Below, in pieces: positions 50,631 through 61,026 of a DNA stretch of 64,000 nucleotides. Each line of letters opens with the position of its first letter. Position 1 is the stretch's first letter. Position numbers and translations under genes: made by a program. The DNA is taken from the NCBI RefSeq assembly GCF_002160025.1, contig NZ_NFJU01000001.1, positions 1 to 64,000 on the forward strand, in the 5' to 3' direction. Below the pieces are notes generated by a model. That model was not told the DNA's origin. It saw only the letters and a list, made by a program, of their open reading frames with translations, and did not search any database. Source of the stretch: Anaeromassilibacillus sp. An200. GTDB taxonomy: Bacteria; Bacillota; Clostridia; Oscillospirales; Acutalibacteraceae.

Positions 50631-51950
50631 TCAGACTGTCTCCAGCCGAGTAAACAAAGAAACAAAGAATCCATCTGTCCCATGCACAGAAGGAAAAAGG
50701 GTAAACTGATTTTCAGGCTCCGGCACGGCACGCGGTATCTCTTTCGAAAAACGGATGGGAAGGGCAGAAAATTCCGGATGTTCCTTCAAAAAGCGATCCG
50801 CCACCCCATTGTTTTCTGCCGGATTCAGCGTGCAGGTTGAATACAGCAAAGTTCCGCCGGGTTTCACCAACCGGGCCGCTTCACAAAGAATACGGTACTG
50901 CAAATCCGGCAGGCTGTCAAGTGTGGATTTCTCTTTGTATCGGATTTCCGGTTTCCTCCTCAGAATACCAAGTCCGGAGCAGGGAGCATCACAAAGAACT
51001 CGATCGGCAGGTATCAACGGTTCTTTCGGAGCCTCTGCATCACGCATCGACGCCTGGATGATGGCAAGACCCAAACGCTCTGCACCGGAAGAAATCAAGC
51101 GAACTTTTCCCTTATATTTATCAAAAGCGAGCAGCTCTCCTTGATTATTCATTTCCTCTGCCAATGTGAAAGCCTTTCCCCCAGGAGCGGAGCAGACATC
51201 AATCACACGTTCTCCTGGCTTAGCACCCAGCGCACACGCTGCCAGCTGAGAGGAGAGATCCTGCACATGAAACAAGCCTTCACGGAACGTTTCCAGAGAA
51301 GCGATAGCTCCCGGCTTTTCCAGTACCAGTGTCGCCGCAGATTGCGGAACACAGTGCGCCATCACTCCCTCTTCCGCCAACCTGTGAATCAATTCCTCCC
51401 GATTTGTTCGGATTGTATTGACTCGTATAAAAATTGGAACGGATTTTGACAGACATTCCATAAGAGCGGATGTGACCTCTTTCCCATAAGAAACGGTCCA
51501 AAGCTCCAACAGCCAAGCCGGGCAGGAATAACGGATACTGTCATCCGGCCAGGAGAGGGTTTCTTTGCCACGGATCAGACTTCTTAGAACACCATTCACA
51601 AATCCGGCTGCTTTTCCTGCACCTTGCTGCTTGGCAAGTTCCACACTTTCACTGACTGCAGCGGAATCCGGAACACGATCCAAAAACAGAATCTGATATG
51701 CCCCAAGACGAAGGATTTCAAGCACCTTGGGAGCCAGAGAAGCAAGCGGAAGCTTTGAAAAGCGGGCAATCGCAAAGTCCAATGTGATACGCCGCTCCAG
51801 CACCCCATAAAAAAGTGTGGAAGCAAAAGCTGCATCCCGCCCTTTTAACTCATATTTTCGAATGGTTTTATCCATCACCAGGTTGGAGTATCCTGCATTG
51901 ATATCTACTTGAAGCAAAGCTTGCAGTGCTGCAGTTCTCGCACGGTCCAT
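50631..51950 (-). CDS. rsmB: 16S rRNA m5C967 methyltransferase RsmB
   Basis: RsmB methylates C967 of 16S rRNA. The 439-residue protein has an N-terminal NusB-like RNA-binding domain (about 1-140), the SAM motif VIDVCSAPGGKAF (about 238-250), the LCDAPCSGLGILRRKPE block (catalytic Cys, about 310-326) and the second catalytic Cys in YSTCTLNPAEN. It follows the zinc metallopeptidase gene after two bases. Confidence 0.95.
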   Translation of the reverse strand: MDRARTAALQALLQVDINAGYSNLVMDKTIRKYELKGRDAAFASTLFYGVLERRITLDFAIARFSKLPLASLAPKVLEILRLGAYQILFLDRVPDSAAVSESVELAKQQGAGKAAGFVNGVLRSLIRGKETLSWPDDSIRYSCPAWLLELWTVSYGKEVTSALMECLSKSVPIFIRVNTIRTNREELIHRLAEEGVMAHCVPQSAATLVLEKPGAIASLETFREGLFHVQDLSSQLAACALGAKPGERVIDVCSAPGGKAFTLAEEMNNQGELLAFDKYKGKVRLISSGAERLGLAIIQASMRDAEAPKEPLIPADRVLCDAPCSGLGILRRKPEIRYKEKSTLDSLPDLQYRILCEAARLVKPGGTLLYSTCTLNPAENNGVADRFLKEHPEFSALPIRFSKEIPRAVPEPENQFTLFPSVHGTDGFFVSLFTRLETV

Positions 51951-51952
51951 GA

Positions 51953-52657
51953 TCAGTCGCGCCCCCTGCGGTTTCCTGCTATTGCCAAAAGACGAAGCAA
52001 TGTCATCAGTGAGGTAAAGGTGGCCGCTACATATGTCATCGCAGCAGCCTTCAAGACCTTTTCCGCCCCCTGCAATTCATTCGGGTACAAGACACCTGCC
52101 TGATCCAATGCATGCAGCGCACGGGCACTGGCATTAAATTCCACTGGAAGAGTCACCAGCTGAAACAGCACCATCAGACTGTACAGACCGATTCCGATCA
52201 AAACAACAAAATCATACTGTACTGGGAGCAACAAGCCAATAAAAATTAAGGGCATAGACAAGCTGGAACCCAAATTTGTAATGGGAACCAGAAAGCTTCG
52301 AATCTTATTCGGCAGATATCCCACCGAATGCTGAATCGCATGGCCTGCTTCATGAGCTGCAACGCCAACTGCCGAAATCGATGAAACACCATACACAGGA
52401 GAGGAAAGGCTGATCACCTGTGTGCGTGGATCAAAATGATCCGTTAAACTGCCGGAGATTGCCCGGACGCTGACGCCGCGCACAGAACCGAACCGCAGAA
52501 CAGCTTCCGCCGCGTCCCGACCGGTCAAAGGCCGGGCAGGCATCACACGCGAATATTTTTGAAATGTAGATTTCACTTTATACTGTGCAAACATGGAGAG
52601 CAAAAGAGCCGGCAGCATATAGATAAAATAGGTATAATCAAAGTAATAAAAACCCAT
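51953..52657 (-). CDS. YugP-type zinc metallopeptidase
   Basis: This 234-residue membrane protein has an N-terminal helix, a zinc-binding HEAGHAIQH motif (about residues 106-114) and three C-terminal helices. It is the YugP (neutral zinc metallopeptidase) family; function unknown. It sits between rsmB and fmt, an insertion seen in clostridial versions of this operon. Confidence 0.9.
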   Translation of the reverse strand: MGFYYFDYTYFIYMLPALLLSMFAQYKVKSTFQKYSRVMPARPLTGRDAAEAVLRFGSVRGVSVRAISGSLTDHFDPRTQVISLSSPVYGVSSISAVGVAAHEAGHAIQHSVGYLPNKIRSFLVPITNLGSSLSMPLIFIGLLLPVQYDFVVLIGIGLYSLMVLFQLVTLPVEFNASARALHALDQAGVLYPNELQGAEKVLKAAAMTYVAATFTSLMTLLRLLAIAGNRRGRD

Positions 52658-52696
52658 TTTCGTACACTTCCTTTCCCAGCTATCTCAAATATCCTG

Positions 52697-53623
52697 TTAC
52701 CCCAGAAGTTCTCCTTCCCTCAAAGGGTGCCCCCGAAGAAAATCGCATCCTTTCATGCGCTTTCCTCCCTGATATTGAATTTCTTCCAAGCAGACAGATC
52801 CTGCCCCGCAAGATACCAAAAATTCCCCCTGACATACACGGGCGGTTCCAGGCGCTCCTTCCGATCGTTCGCGGCAAGACACCCGGAACACCTTCATTTG
52901 CTTGCCGCGAAATACCGTCTGCGCAACTGGCCATGGGCTCATTCCCCGCACCAGATTGTGTATTTCCTTTGCGGAACGTCCCCAATCAATCTGAGCCATT
53001 TCCCGGGAAAGCTGAGACGCATATGGTCCCCCATCCTCAGGCTGAGGAATACGGGGAGCGTTCCCTTCCTTGATCGCATCCACGGTTCGAATCAAAAGCT
53101 TTGCTCCCATCGCAGCCAAGCGATCAAACAATTCTCCCGCTGTCTCTTCCGGCCCTATCGGAGTTTCTTCCTTAAAAATCATATCGCCGGTGTCCAGTCC
53201 TTCTGCCATATACATGGTTGTTACACCGGAAACGGCATCACCATTAAGAACTGCCCATTGAATAGGTGCTGCTCCCCGATAATGGGGAAGTAATGAACCA
53301 TGCACATTTACGCACCCATACTTCGGCAGATCGAGCACATTTTTAGGAAGCAGCTTTCCATAAGCTACCACTACAATGAGATCCGGCTCATATGCTTTCA
53401 GGGAGGAAAAAGCTTCCTCGGTGCGAAGTGTGTTTGGCTGCAGCACCGGAATATCATGCTGCACAGCAAGCTCTTTTACAGGGGGCGGTGTCAGCACATA
53501 TCCCCGACCCTTCGGTTTATCTGGCTGTGTAAAAACAGCACAGACCTGATCCTTCCCCTCTTCCAACAGCGCCTGAAGGCTGGGAACAGCAAAGTCAGGG
53601 GTTCCCATAAATACAATACGCAT
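52697..53623 (-). CDS. fmt: methionyl-tRNA formyltransferase
   Basis: Fmt makes formyl-Met-tRNA for initiation. The 308-residue protein opens MRIVFMGTPDFAVPSL, has the catalytic HGSLLPHYRGAAPIQWA (about residues 109-125) and DTGDMIFKEE, with a C-terminal OB-like domain. It overlaps def by one base (TAATG). Confidence 0.96.
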   Translation of the reverse strand: MRIVFMGTPDFAVPSLQALLEEGKDQVCAVFTQPDKPKGRGYVLTPPPVKELAVQHDIPVLQPNTLRTEEAFSSLKAYEPDLIVVVAYGKLLPKNVLDLPKYGCVNVHGSLLPHYRGAAPIQWAVLNGDAVSGVTTMYMAEGLDTGDMIFKEETPIGPEETAGELFDRLAAMGAKLLIRTVDAIKEGNAPRIPQPEDGGPYASQLSREMAQIDWGRSAKEIHNLVRGMSPWPVAQTVFRGKQMKVFRVSCRERSEGAPGTARVCQGEFLVSCGAGSVCLEEIQYQGGKRMKGCDFLRGHPLREGELLG

Positions 53624-54096
53624 TATTTCAACTTCTCCAATTCTTCTTCTGTCAGCATGCGGACAGCACGGGTTTTGAAATTAATTCCATCCAGGTGATC
53701 GATCTCATGACAGCAGGCATCTGCACGAAATCCTTCGCTCTCCAGCTCAAAAAACTTTCCGTTGCGATCTTGTGCGCGTACTACAACATGATACGGTCGC
53801 TTTGTCACACCGTATTCTCCTGGGAACGAAAGGCATCCCTCCATGCACTCCTGTTCTCCGCTTTGTTCCACAAAAACAGGATTTACAAATTCAATCACAC
53901 CGTCTCCCACATCCACCACCGCGATACGGCGCAAAATGCCAACCTGAGGAGCAGCCAGTCCGACACCGTCTGCATCATGCATGGTCTCTGTCATATCATC
54001 GAGAAGAATCCCCAGTTTTTCGTCAAATTTTTCTACGGGGCGGCAAACCTTGGTCAGAATTTCATCCCCATCTTTTACAATGTTTCGTATTGCCAT
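53623..54096 (-). CDS. def: peptide deformylase
   Basis: Def removes the formyl group from nascent proteins. The 157-residue protein has GVGLAAPQVG (about residues 40-49), EGCLSFPG (about 88-95) and HEIDHLDG (about 129-136), the three metal-site motifs. It is coupled to fmt. Confidence 0.97.
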   Translation of the reverse strand: MAIRNIVKDGDEILTKVCRPVEKFDEKLGILLDDMTETMHDADGVGLAAPQVGILRRIAVVDVGDGVIEFVNPVFVEQSGEQECMEGCLSFPGEYGVTKRPYHVVVRAQDRNGKFFELESEGFRADACCHEIDHLDGINFKTRAVRMLTEEELEKLK

Positions 54097-54125
54097 CCAT
54101 AATCCCTGCTTTCTTTCATGTTATA

Positions 54126-56564
54126 TTATAGGACAGAATCCGGATTGATATCCGCAAAAACCGAAACGCCGGCAAAACGGCGCTCTTTTGGGAAGCAAAT
54201 AAGAAGTCGTGACAGAAAATCACGAAACATTTTGCTGTTCCTGCATTTGATCAAAATTTTATATCGATATTTCCCATTGACCTTCACAACCGCAGCAGGC
54301 GTTGGTTTAAGGACACGCATTGGCAAAGATGCATATTCCTGTGCGGCCAGTTTCTGCAAAAGCTGCAAAAAAAAGAGGCTTGCTTGGTGTACCTTTTCTT
54401 GCTGCTGACCGGAAAATCCCACCATACAAATATCCACAAACGGCGGATAAAGCATCGCCTGACGCAAAGCAATTTCCTCTCTATAAAAAGAAAGGTAATC
54501 CTGAGATGCTGCCATCTGAAAAATGGGATTTTCCGGTGTATAGGTTTGAATCATGGCTTTTCCCGTATACCGGCCGCGCCCTGAACGGCCAACCACCTGC
54601 GTCAGAAGGCTGAACGCACGTTCATAGCTGCGAAAATCATCGCTGTAGAGTGTCTGATCTGCAGAAAGCACAGCAGCTAATGTAACATTTTCAAAGTCAA
54701 GCCCTTTGGCTACCATTTGCGTTCCAACAATCAGATCATACTCTCCCGCAGCGAAACGGGAAAGTTTTTCCTCATACGAGAAACGCGACATTGCTGCGTC
54801 TGCGTCCAAACGCAGCACCCTTGCCTGCGGGAACAGAGCGGAAAGCTGTTCTTCCGCACGCTGTGTTCCTGAGCCGGAGCTATATAACCTCTGCTCATGG
54901 CAGTGTGGGCATTCCTGTGGCATAGGAGAGGAATACCCACAATAGTGACAGACCAACCGCTCATTATCTGCATGATACGTCAGAGAGATACTGCAATTGG
55001 GACACAAAAGCGGTTCTCCACAGGCACGGCAGCTGACAAAGGTATGATACCCACGGCGATTCAGCAAAAGGATCGCTTGCTGTTTTCGCTCTAAATTTTC
55101 CCGCAGTGCTTCACACAGGGAACGGCTGAGAACAGTGGTGTTTCCTTCTTCCATCTCCTGATTCATATCAACAATCTGCACTTCGGGAAGCGAAGCTGTT
55201 CCATAGCGAGACGGAAGAGTTACCAGCGAATACTGCCCCTTTTCAGCTGCATAATAACTCTCCACTGATGGAGTTGCAGAGCACAACAGCAGCAAAGCCT
55301 GGTGCTGTACGCTCCGGAATTTCGCTACGTCTCTTGCATGATATCGTGGGGAGGATTCAGATTTATAGGTGTACTCCTGTTCCTCGTCCAGAATAATGAG
55401 TCCAATACGGGAAAGTGGAGCAAACACTGCGGAGCGTGTCCCAACCGCAATATGCGCTTCCCCATTTTTCACCCGCTTCCATTCATCCATCCGTTCCGCA
55501 AGCGTCAGGCCACTATGAAATACGGCCACATCCTTCCCATACCGATTATGAAAATGAGCGACTGTCTGCGGAGTTAGAGAGATTTCCGGAACCATCACAA
55601 TCACATCTCGTCCATCCCGTCGAACTTCATCGGCGAGACGCAGAAAAACGGACGTTTTTCCGCTTCCGGTCACACCGTAAAGCAAAGAAGCAAAGGGCTT
55701 TCCCTGTCGGTATTTGGACAAAAGTTCCTGAAATGCATGCTCCTGATCTTCGGATAAAGTAAAACAACCAGAGGTTGGAGCAGAACAGCCGTCCGCATAG
55801 GGATTTCGGAATATTTCCTGATCAAACAGCTCTACGGCTCCTCTGCGTACCAATGTTTGAACAACGGCAGGCGTTACTCCGGTAAAATAGCAAAGTTCTT
55901 TCAGAGAAACCTGTTTTCCCTCCTCCAAAAGACTGAGCACCGCCTGTTGCTTCAGTGTCAGCTTTTGGGGAAGCTCACGGTCGGTCAAACGAACCATTTT
56001 TTGTGTTGCATCCCCAATTTGGCGAAGCGGAATTTCTGTGCGTACAATCAGACCCTTTTGCTCCATTTCTTCCAAAAAGTGAGGGGCTTTGGAAAGCCAA
56101 GGAAGTTTTCGAGAAAGCTGTTCCGGACGAAGCGGCATCTCTGCGCTGCGAAGGATTTTCATCACCTGCTCCTCCTCTTCAACAGGGGAGAACTCCTTCT
56201 GCGGATGACAGCGGTAACCAGTGTGCAAGCGAAGATGCATACCAGCCGGCAAAAGCAAACGAACTGCATCGAAAAGTGTACAGAAATAGCGCTGTTTGAG
56301 CCAAAACAGGAGACGGATTCCTTCATCTGAAAGCAGCGGTGCCTGATCAAGCACCGCTGCAATTGCTTTGAGCTCTTTGTTTTCCTCTACATCCACCAGT
56401 TCCAAAATGATCCCAAGACGTCTTGCATTTGCATTTCCAAAAGGAACGAGGACACGGCAACCGGGAACCGCAGCTTCCAGCAGCCCATTGGGGACGCAGT
56501 AATCAAATTCCCGATCAAAATGGTAGGCCGTTTTTTCGACGGCCACTCTGGCGGCCTTTCTCAT
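54126..56564 (-). CDS. priA: primosomal protein N' (PriA helicase)
   Basis: PriA restarts stalled replication forks. The 812-residue protein has the N-terminal 3'-end-binding domain (about 1-110), helicase motif I YGVTGSGKTSV (about 294-304), DEEQEYTYK (about 398-406), the zinc region with CRACGEPLLCPNC, CHYCGYSSPMPQECPHC (about 516-555) and GTQMVAKGLDFENV. A coaBC gene, usual just upstream in Bacillus, is absent. Confidence 0.96.
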   Translation of the reverse strand: MRKAARVAVEKTAYHFDREFDYCVPNGLLEAAVPGCRVLVPFGNANARRLGIILELVDVEENKELKAIAAVLDQAPLLSDEGIRLLFWLKQRYFCTLFDAVRLLLPAGMHLRLHTGYRCHPQKEFSPVEEEEQVMKILRSAEMPLRPEQLSRKLPWLSKAPHFLEEMEQKGLIVRTEIPLRQIGDATQKMVRLTDRELPQKLTLKQQAVLSLLEEGKQVSLKELCYFTGVTPAVVQTLVRRGAVELFDQEIFRNPYADGCSAPTSGCFTLSEDQEHAFQELLSKYRQGKPFASLLYGVTGSGKTSVFLRLADEVRRDGRDVIVMVPEISLTPQTVAHFHNRYGKDVAVFHSGLTLAERMDEWKRVKNGEAHIAVGTRSAVFAPLSRIGLIILDEEQEYTYKSESSPRYHARDVAKFRSVQHQALLLLCSATPSVESYYAAEKGQYSLVTLPSRYGTASLPEVQIVDMNQEMEEGNTTVLSRSLCEALRENLERKQQAILLLNRRGYHTFVSCRACGEPLLCPNCSISLTYHADNERLVCHYCGYSSPMPQECPHCHEQRLYSSGSGTQRAEEQLSALFPQARVLRLDADAAMSRFSYEEKLSRFAAGEYDLIVGTQMVAKGLDFENVTLAAVLSADQTLYSDDFRSYERAFSLLTQVVGRSGRGRYTGKAMIQTYTPENPIFQMAASQDYLSFYREEIALRQAMLYPPFVDICMVGFSGQQQEKVHQASLFFLQLLQKLAAQEYASLPMRVLKPTPAAVVKVNGKYRYKILIKCRNSKMFRDFLSRLLICFPKERRFAGVSVFADINPDSVL

Positions 56565-56574
56565 AAACGCCCTT

Positions 56575-56868
56575 TTATCCCTGCTCGTTTTCCACCGGAA
56601 GCTCCTGAGCTTCTGCCTCTGCCGCTTCCTCTACCGGGTTATTATTTTCCTCTTCCGGTTCATCGTCATTTTCAATAGGACATTCCACAAGACGATACTT
56701 ATCGTCCATAAAATCATGGACAGCCAGATCAACCGGTTTTTCAATCAAAATTTGTCCGTTTTTCTCTGATTCCTCTACAATTTGGCGGGCGCGTTTCGCA
56801 ACACCAACCACCAAAGAATATCTGCTTTGCTTCGGATCGATAATCAAATCAGCAGAAGGTTTCAGCAT
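56575..56868 (-). CDS. rpoZ: RNA polymerase omega subunit
   Basis: Omega helps assemble RNA polymerase. The 97-residue protein has MLKPSADLIIDPKQSRYSLV, then the VAKRARQIVEES helix and KPVDLAVHDF, followed by an acidic tail. The ATG at 56868 lies five bases after the gmk stop; a TTG in the gmk coding region would extend it by seven codons. Confidence 0.9.
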   Translation of the reverse strand: MLKPSADLIIDPKQSRYSLVVGVAKRARQIVEESEKNGQILIEKPVDLAVHDFMDDKYRLVECPIENDDEPEEENNNPVEEAAEAEAQELPVENEQG

Positions 56869-56872
56869 AGTC

Positions 56873-57475
56873 TCACAGCATCCTCTCAATAAATTCTTTA
56901 TTTCTCACAGCTCTTTGCTTCTCAGCACGAAGGATCCCTGCCATCTGATCCACAGCAGGTTCCAAATCGTCATTCACCAAAATATAGTCGTAATGCAATG
57001 CCTGTGCAATCTCCTCTTTAGCTGCAGCCAGACGCTTGCAGATCACATCTTCACTTTCCGTCCCTCTGCGGCGCAAACGGTTTTCCAAAACCTCCAAGGA
57101 TGGAGGCAGCACAAAAATCGAAATACAATCCGGACACTTCTTTTTGATCTGTGCTCCTCCCTGCACTTCAATTTCGAGGATCACGTCACAGCCCTCAGCC
57201 TGCCACTTTTCAATCGGCTCGCTGGGAGTACCATAACAATTCCCACAGTATTCGGCATACTCCAGCATTTTGTCCTCTGCCACCAAAGCATCAAAACGTT
57301 CCCTTGAAATAAAGTGGTAATCCGTTCCATCTTTTTCTCCCTCTCGCGGGGAACGAGTGGTAGCGGAAACGGAAAGACGAATCCCCGGCTCTTTCTCCAT
57401 CAATCGTTTTAAAACAGTATCTTTTCCTGCCCCCGAAGGACCGGAAAATACAACCAGCAATCCCTCAGCGCTCAT
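56873..57475 (-). CDS. gmk: guanylate kinase
   Basis: Gmk makes GDP from GMP. The 200-residue protein has the P-loop [16 protein letters not shown] (about residues 9-24), [19 protein letters not shown] (GMP-binding), and the [12 protein letters not shown] region. It overlaps remA by 11 bases. Confidence 0.96.
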   Translation of the reverse strand: MSAEGLLVVFSGPSGAGKDTVLKRLMEKEPGIRLSVSATTRSPREGEKDGTDYHFISRERFDALVAEDKMLEYAEYCGNCYGTPSEPIEKWQAEGCDVILEIEVQGGAQIKKKCPDCISIFVLPPSLEVLENRLRRRGTESEDVICKRLAAAKEEIAQALHYDYILVNDDLEPAVDQMAGILRAEKQRAVRNKEFIERML

Positions 57476-57743
57476 CTTCTTCCAACTCCTCTTCGGTCAA
57501 ATCATCATCCCGATCATTCAAACGGTTTGCTACAGTTTCCGGTTGAACCGCAGATAAAATTACATGATCGCTGTCAGTTACAATTACTGCTCGGGTACGC
57601 CGGCCATAGGTTGCGTCAATCAGCGTTCCCCTCTCTTTAGCATCCTGAATAATTCTTTTAATTGGAGCAGATTCCGGGCTGACAATCGCCACCAGCCGGT
57701 TTGCCGAAACCATGTTTCCAAACCCGATGTTGATCAGCTTCAT
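57465..57743 (-). CDS. remA: RemA-family regulator (DUF370)
   Basis: RemA is a DNA-binding activator of matrix and osmoprotection genes in Bacillus. The 92-residue protein has the full signature [32 protein letters not shown] and [13 protein letters not shown]. An acidic tail ([10 protein letters not shown]) extends the C terminus. Gene order yloC-remA-gmk-rpoZ matches Bacillus. Confidence 0.95.
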   Translation of the reverse strand: MKLINIGFGNMVSANRLVAIVSPESAPIKRIIQDAKERGTLIDATYGRRTRAVIVTDSDHVILSAVQPETVANRLNDRDDDLTEEELEEDER

Positions 57744-57796
57744 TACACTTCATACCTTTCTTCCTGTCAGGAAATCTCCGTAACCGGTTTCCCGGA

Positions 57797-58675
57797 TCAT
57801 TCGATATTTTGGATCTGTTCCCGGATCTTTTCTATCTCCGCTTTGATATCTACCACCATATAAGCGATGGAAGAATCAGAAGCTTTAGAACCAATCGTAT
57901 TGGCTTCACGGTTCATTTCCTGCACAAGGAAATCCAACTTTCTGCCAATCGCCTCGCCGCTGTCCAGCATAGCAGAAAGCTGAGCAAAATGACTGCGCAG
58001 GCGCACAGTCTCCTCCGCCACTGCTACCTTGTCGGCAAACACCGCTGCTTCCGTCAAAATTCTCTGTTCGTCAATCTTAACATCAGCAAGCATTTCACGC
58101 AGACGAGCCTCAAGCTTCTTTCGGTATTCCTCCACCGTTTGAGGGGAGCGCTGCTCAATATCTGAAACCAGTTTTAGGATTGTTTGTGCGCGTTGTAAGA
58201 CATCTTCCCTGAGTCTAGCACCTTCCGCTTCACGCATCGCAAGAAAGGAGACAAGCGCCTCATCCAAAACAATGCGCACTGCTTCCCAAACTCTGCCTTC
58301 ATCCTCAGGTGAACGGCGAACAGTCAGCACATCTGGATAGCGGGATAAAGATGTGGCTGAAAGATCCTCTTTCACACCATAACGTCGGGAAAGTTCATGG
58401 AGGGCTGCCGCATAGCCTGCTGCCAAATCGTGATTCACCTGAACCTGTACATCGCCGGTTTCCAAAGTCTCATAGGAAACGTAGACATCCATCTTCCCGC
58501 GTGACACCTTTGTTTGCAGATAGGACTTCAGTTTTTCCTCCAGAAAGCCATATCCACGCGGTACGCGCGAAGTAAACTCGAAGTACCGATGATTCACGGA
58601 TTTGATTTCTACAATAATGGCATGAGAAGAGGTCACTTTTTCACATCTTCCAAAGCCAGTCATACTGCGTATCAT
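57797..58675 (-). CDS. yloC: YicC/YloC endoribonuclease family
   Basis: YicC-type proteins are endoribonucleases acting on small RNAs and mRNAs. The 292-residue protein begins MIRSMTGFGRCE, has the VEIKSVNHRYFEF motif (about residues 21-33) and the C-terminal GRKLDFLVQEMNREANTIGSK (outline). First gene of the large conserved block. Confidence 0.94.
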   Translation of the reverse strand: MIRSMTGFGRCEKVTSSHAIIVEIKSVNHRYFEFTSRVPRGYGFLEEKLKSYLQTKVSRGKMDVYVSYETLETGDVQVQVNHDLAAGYAAALHELSRRYGVKEDLSATSLSRYPDVLTVRRSPEDEGRVWEAVRIVLDEALVSFLAMREAEGARLREDVLQRAQTILKLVSDIEQRSPQTVEEYRKKLEARLREMLADVKIDEQRILTEAAVFADKVAVAEETVRLRSHFAQLSAMLDSGEAIGRKLDFLVQEMNREANTIGSKASDSSIAYMVVDIKAEIEKIREQIQNIE

Positions 58676-58763
58676 GGGCGGGTTCCTCTCAATTCCGTTT
58701 TGAATTTGACCCAGCTCAAGGAGGTTGTTTCTTATTGTAAACCTGCAATGAGCATTATTATTT

Positions 58764-58793
58764 ATAATAACAGTTTTCCCCGCCCATTGTCAA
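58764..58793 (-). promoter_or_regulatory. strong promoter of the yloC operon
   Basis: On the minus strand a consensus TTGACA (58793-58788), an 18-bp spacer and TATTAT (58769-58764). Another TTGACA (58808-58803) lies 15 bp upstream. The remaining 58676-58884 gap has no coding signal. Confidence 0.65.
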
Positions 58794-58884
58794 CCGCCAG
58801 ATTGTCAATTCTCTATTCTCCTGATTACTGTAAAGAAAAAGAATTTTTTCATTGCAGCAGGCTGTCGCTTCTTTCTTCCATCTT

Positions 58885-59730
58885 TTATTTATAAACAGTG
58901 GCATCTGAAGCAGGAAGGATATCGATCACAACAAACTCAGGCGGGTTGCAGATACGCGGCAGACAGTTTTTAGCCAAACCTCTGCTCACTATCATAACCG
59001 TGCTACCTTTGCGATACAATCCTCCTGCATATTTGGGGAAAAGACCTTGATTCGGTGCATAAAGACCATTGACTAAACCAGGAATTCTAACCTGTCCTCC
59101 ATGTGCATGACCACAAACGACCAGATCAAAATTTTCCTCCGCATAAAATGATAAAAATTCCGGCCTGTGACTCAACAAAACACTAAAAATCTCTTCTTCC
59201 CGATCACCAGAACATTTATAAAGCTGCCTCAACCAAGAGGAATCAGAAAAAAAGAAATCCACCTCAGGATCATCAATGCCGCAAATCTGAATCCGTTCTG
59301 TTCCTTTTCTCAAAACTCTGACATCACCATTCAGGACAGAAACACCAAAATCAGCCATCAAGTTTTTGATAAGATGGCTACGGCCAGAACGTATTTCATG
59401 ATTTCCACTGACATAATAAAGAGGATACCGGTTCGACAGGGATACCAGTAGTTCCCGTAAATTATCAGCAGGCTTCCAGTCCGGTCCCATATCACCCACC
59501 AATAGGATTGCATCCGGTTGCTCTTTTATCAATTCACGAAGCAATCCAGTTTGCCCTGCACCATACCAAGAAGCATGCAAATCCGATAAAACTGCTAAAC
59601 GAAAGGATGTATGAACTCGTCTCGATAAAATGCGGTACCGACGGCATAGAAGACGTGGGTAAACAGCAAGAGTCCCAGCTGTCAAAGCTAAAATAGGCAA
59701 AAGTTTTGTGCGCTTGATCAACTTGTTCAT
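58885..59730 (-). CDS. membrane-anchored metallophosphoesterase (YkuE-like)
   Basis: The 281-residue protein has an N-terminal membrane anchor (about residues 10-28) and an extracellular calcineurin-like domain with LSDLHASWYG, VGDMG, SGNHEIR and GHAHGGQVRIPG. Relatives such as YkuE are exported, cell-wall-linked phosphodiesterases. The ATG at 59730 has GGAGG ten bases upstream. Confidence 0.88.
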   Translation of the reverse strand: MNKLIKRTKLLPILALTAGTLAVYPRLLCRRYRILSRRVHTSFRLAVLSDLHASWYGAGQTGLLRELIKEQPDAILLVGDMGPDWKPADNLRELLVSLSNRYPLYYVSGNHEIRSGRSHLIKNLMADFGVSVLNGDVRVLRKGTERIQICGIDDPEVDFFFSDSSWLRQLYKCSGDREEEIFSVLLSHRPEFLSFYAEENFDLVVCGHAHGGQVRIPGLVNGLYAPNQGLFPKYAGGLYRKGSTVMIVSRGLAKNCLPRICNPPEFVVIDILPASDATVYK

Positions 59731-59785
59731 TATATGCACGCCTCCATTGCGTTCATAAAATTAGGAGCAAGAAGCAAAAAAGAAA

Positions 59786-59811
59786 AGGCCTCGCCCTTTC
59801 GGACGAGGCCT
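59786..59811 (-). terminator. terminator of the str operon
   Basis: AGGCCTCG pairs with CGAGGCCT (59804-59811) with a 10-nt loop; the minus strand continues with TTTTC and T-rich sequence. It follows tuf by 12 bases. Confidence 0.9.
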
Positions 59812-59823
59812 AGAAAAACGAAA

Positions 59824-61026
59824 TTACTCGTTGATGCCGATAACAACACCGGAACCGACAGTACGGCCGCCCTCACGGATAGCGAAACGCAGGCCTTCCT
59901 CGATAGCGATGGGGGTAATCAGCTCGACGTCCATCTCGACGTTATCGCCAGGCATGCACATCTCAGTGCCCTCGGGCAGGGAGATAACACCGGTCACGTC
60001 GGTCGTTCTGAAATAGAACTGGGGACGATAGTTGTTGAAAAACGGCGTATGACGGCCGCCTTCTTCCTTGGTCAGAACGTAAACCTGGCCACGGAACTTG
60101 GTGTGCGGATGAATGGTGCCGGGCTTGCAGAGAACCTGACCACGCTCGATCTCGTTTCTCTGAACGCCACGGAGCAGAACACCCACGTTGTCGCCAGCCT
60201 CGGCGAAGTCCAGCGTCTTGCGGAACATCTCCAGACCAGTGATAACGGACTTCTTGCGCTCGTCGGTGAGACCAATGATCTCAACTTCCTCACCAACCTT
60301 AGCCATACCACGCTCCACACGGCCGGTAGCAACCGTGCCGCGGCCCGTGATCGTGAAGACGTCCTCAACAGGCATCAGGAAGGGCAGGTCAGACTTGCGC
60401 TCCGGAGTCGGAATATAGCTGTCAACAGCATCCATGAGCTCATGGATGCAAGCATACTCGGGAGCATTCGGATCCGTGGAGGTGGACTCCAGAACCTTCA
60501 GGCCGGAACCACGAATGATCGGGGTATCATCGCCCGGGAACTCATACTCGGTCAGCAGGTCACGGATCTCCATCTCGACGAGATCGAGCAGCTCGGGATC
60601 GTCAACCTGATCGACCTTGTTCATGAACACAACAATGTACGGCACGCCAACCTGACGGGCAAGCAGAATGTGCTCACGGGTCTGGGGCATCGGGCCGTCA
60701 GCTGCGGAAACAACCAGGATAGCGCCGTCCATCTGAGCAGCACCGGTGATCATGTTCTTAACATAGTCAGCGTGGCCGGGGCAGTCAACGTGGGCATAGT
60801 GGCGGGTCTTGGTGTGATACTCAACGTGAGCGGTGTTGATGGTAATGCCGCGCTCTCTCTCCTCAGGAGCCTTATCAATGTTGGCATAGTCCGTGAACTC
60901 GGCCTCGCCCTCCAGAGCCAGCACCTTCGTGATAGCAGCGGTCAAAGTGGTCTTGCCATGGTCAACGTGACCAATGGTACCAATGTTTACGTGGGGAAGG
61001 GATCTGTCAAACTTTTCCTTAGCCAT
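59824..61026 (-). CDS. tuf: elongation factor Tu
   Basis: EF-Tu delivers aminoacyl-tRNA to the ribosome. The 400-residue protein has GHVDHGKTT (about residues 18-26), [23 protein letters not shown] and NKVDQVDD. Codon use is highly biased, as expected for an abundant protein. The ATG at 61026 is preceded by AGGAGG. Last gene of the rpsL-rpsG-fusA-tuf operon. Confidence 0.98.
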   Translation of the reverse strand: MAKEKFDRSLPHVNIGTIGHVDHGKTTLTAAITKVLALEGEAEFTDYANIDKAPEERERGITINTAHVEYHTKTRHYAHVDCPGHADYVKNMITGAAQMDGAILVVSAADGPMPQTREHILLARQVGVPYIVVFMNKVDQVDDPELLDLVEMEIRDLLTEYEFPGDDTPIIRGSGLKVLESTSTDPNAPEYACIHELMDAVDSYIPTPERKSDLPFLMPVEDVFTITGRGTVATGRVERGMAKVGEEVEIIGLTDERKKSVITGLEMFRKTLDFAEAGDNVGVLLRGVQRNEIERGQVLCKPGTIHPHTKFRGQVYVLTKEEGGRHTPFFNNYRPQFYFRTTDVTGVISLPEGTEMCMPGDNVEMDVELITPIAIEEGLRFAIREGGRTVGSGVVIGINE

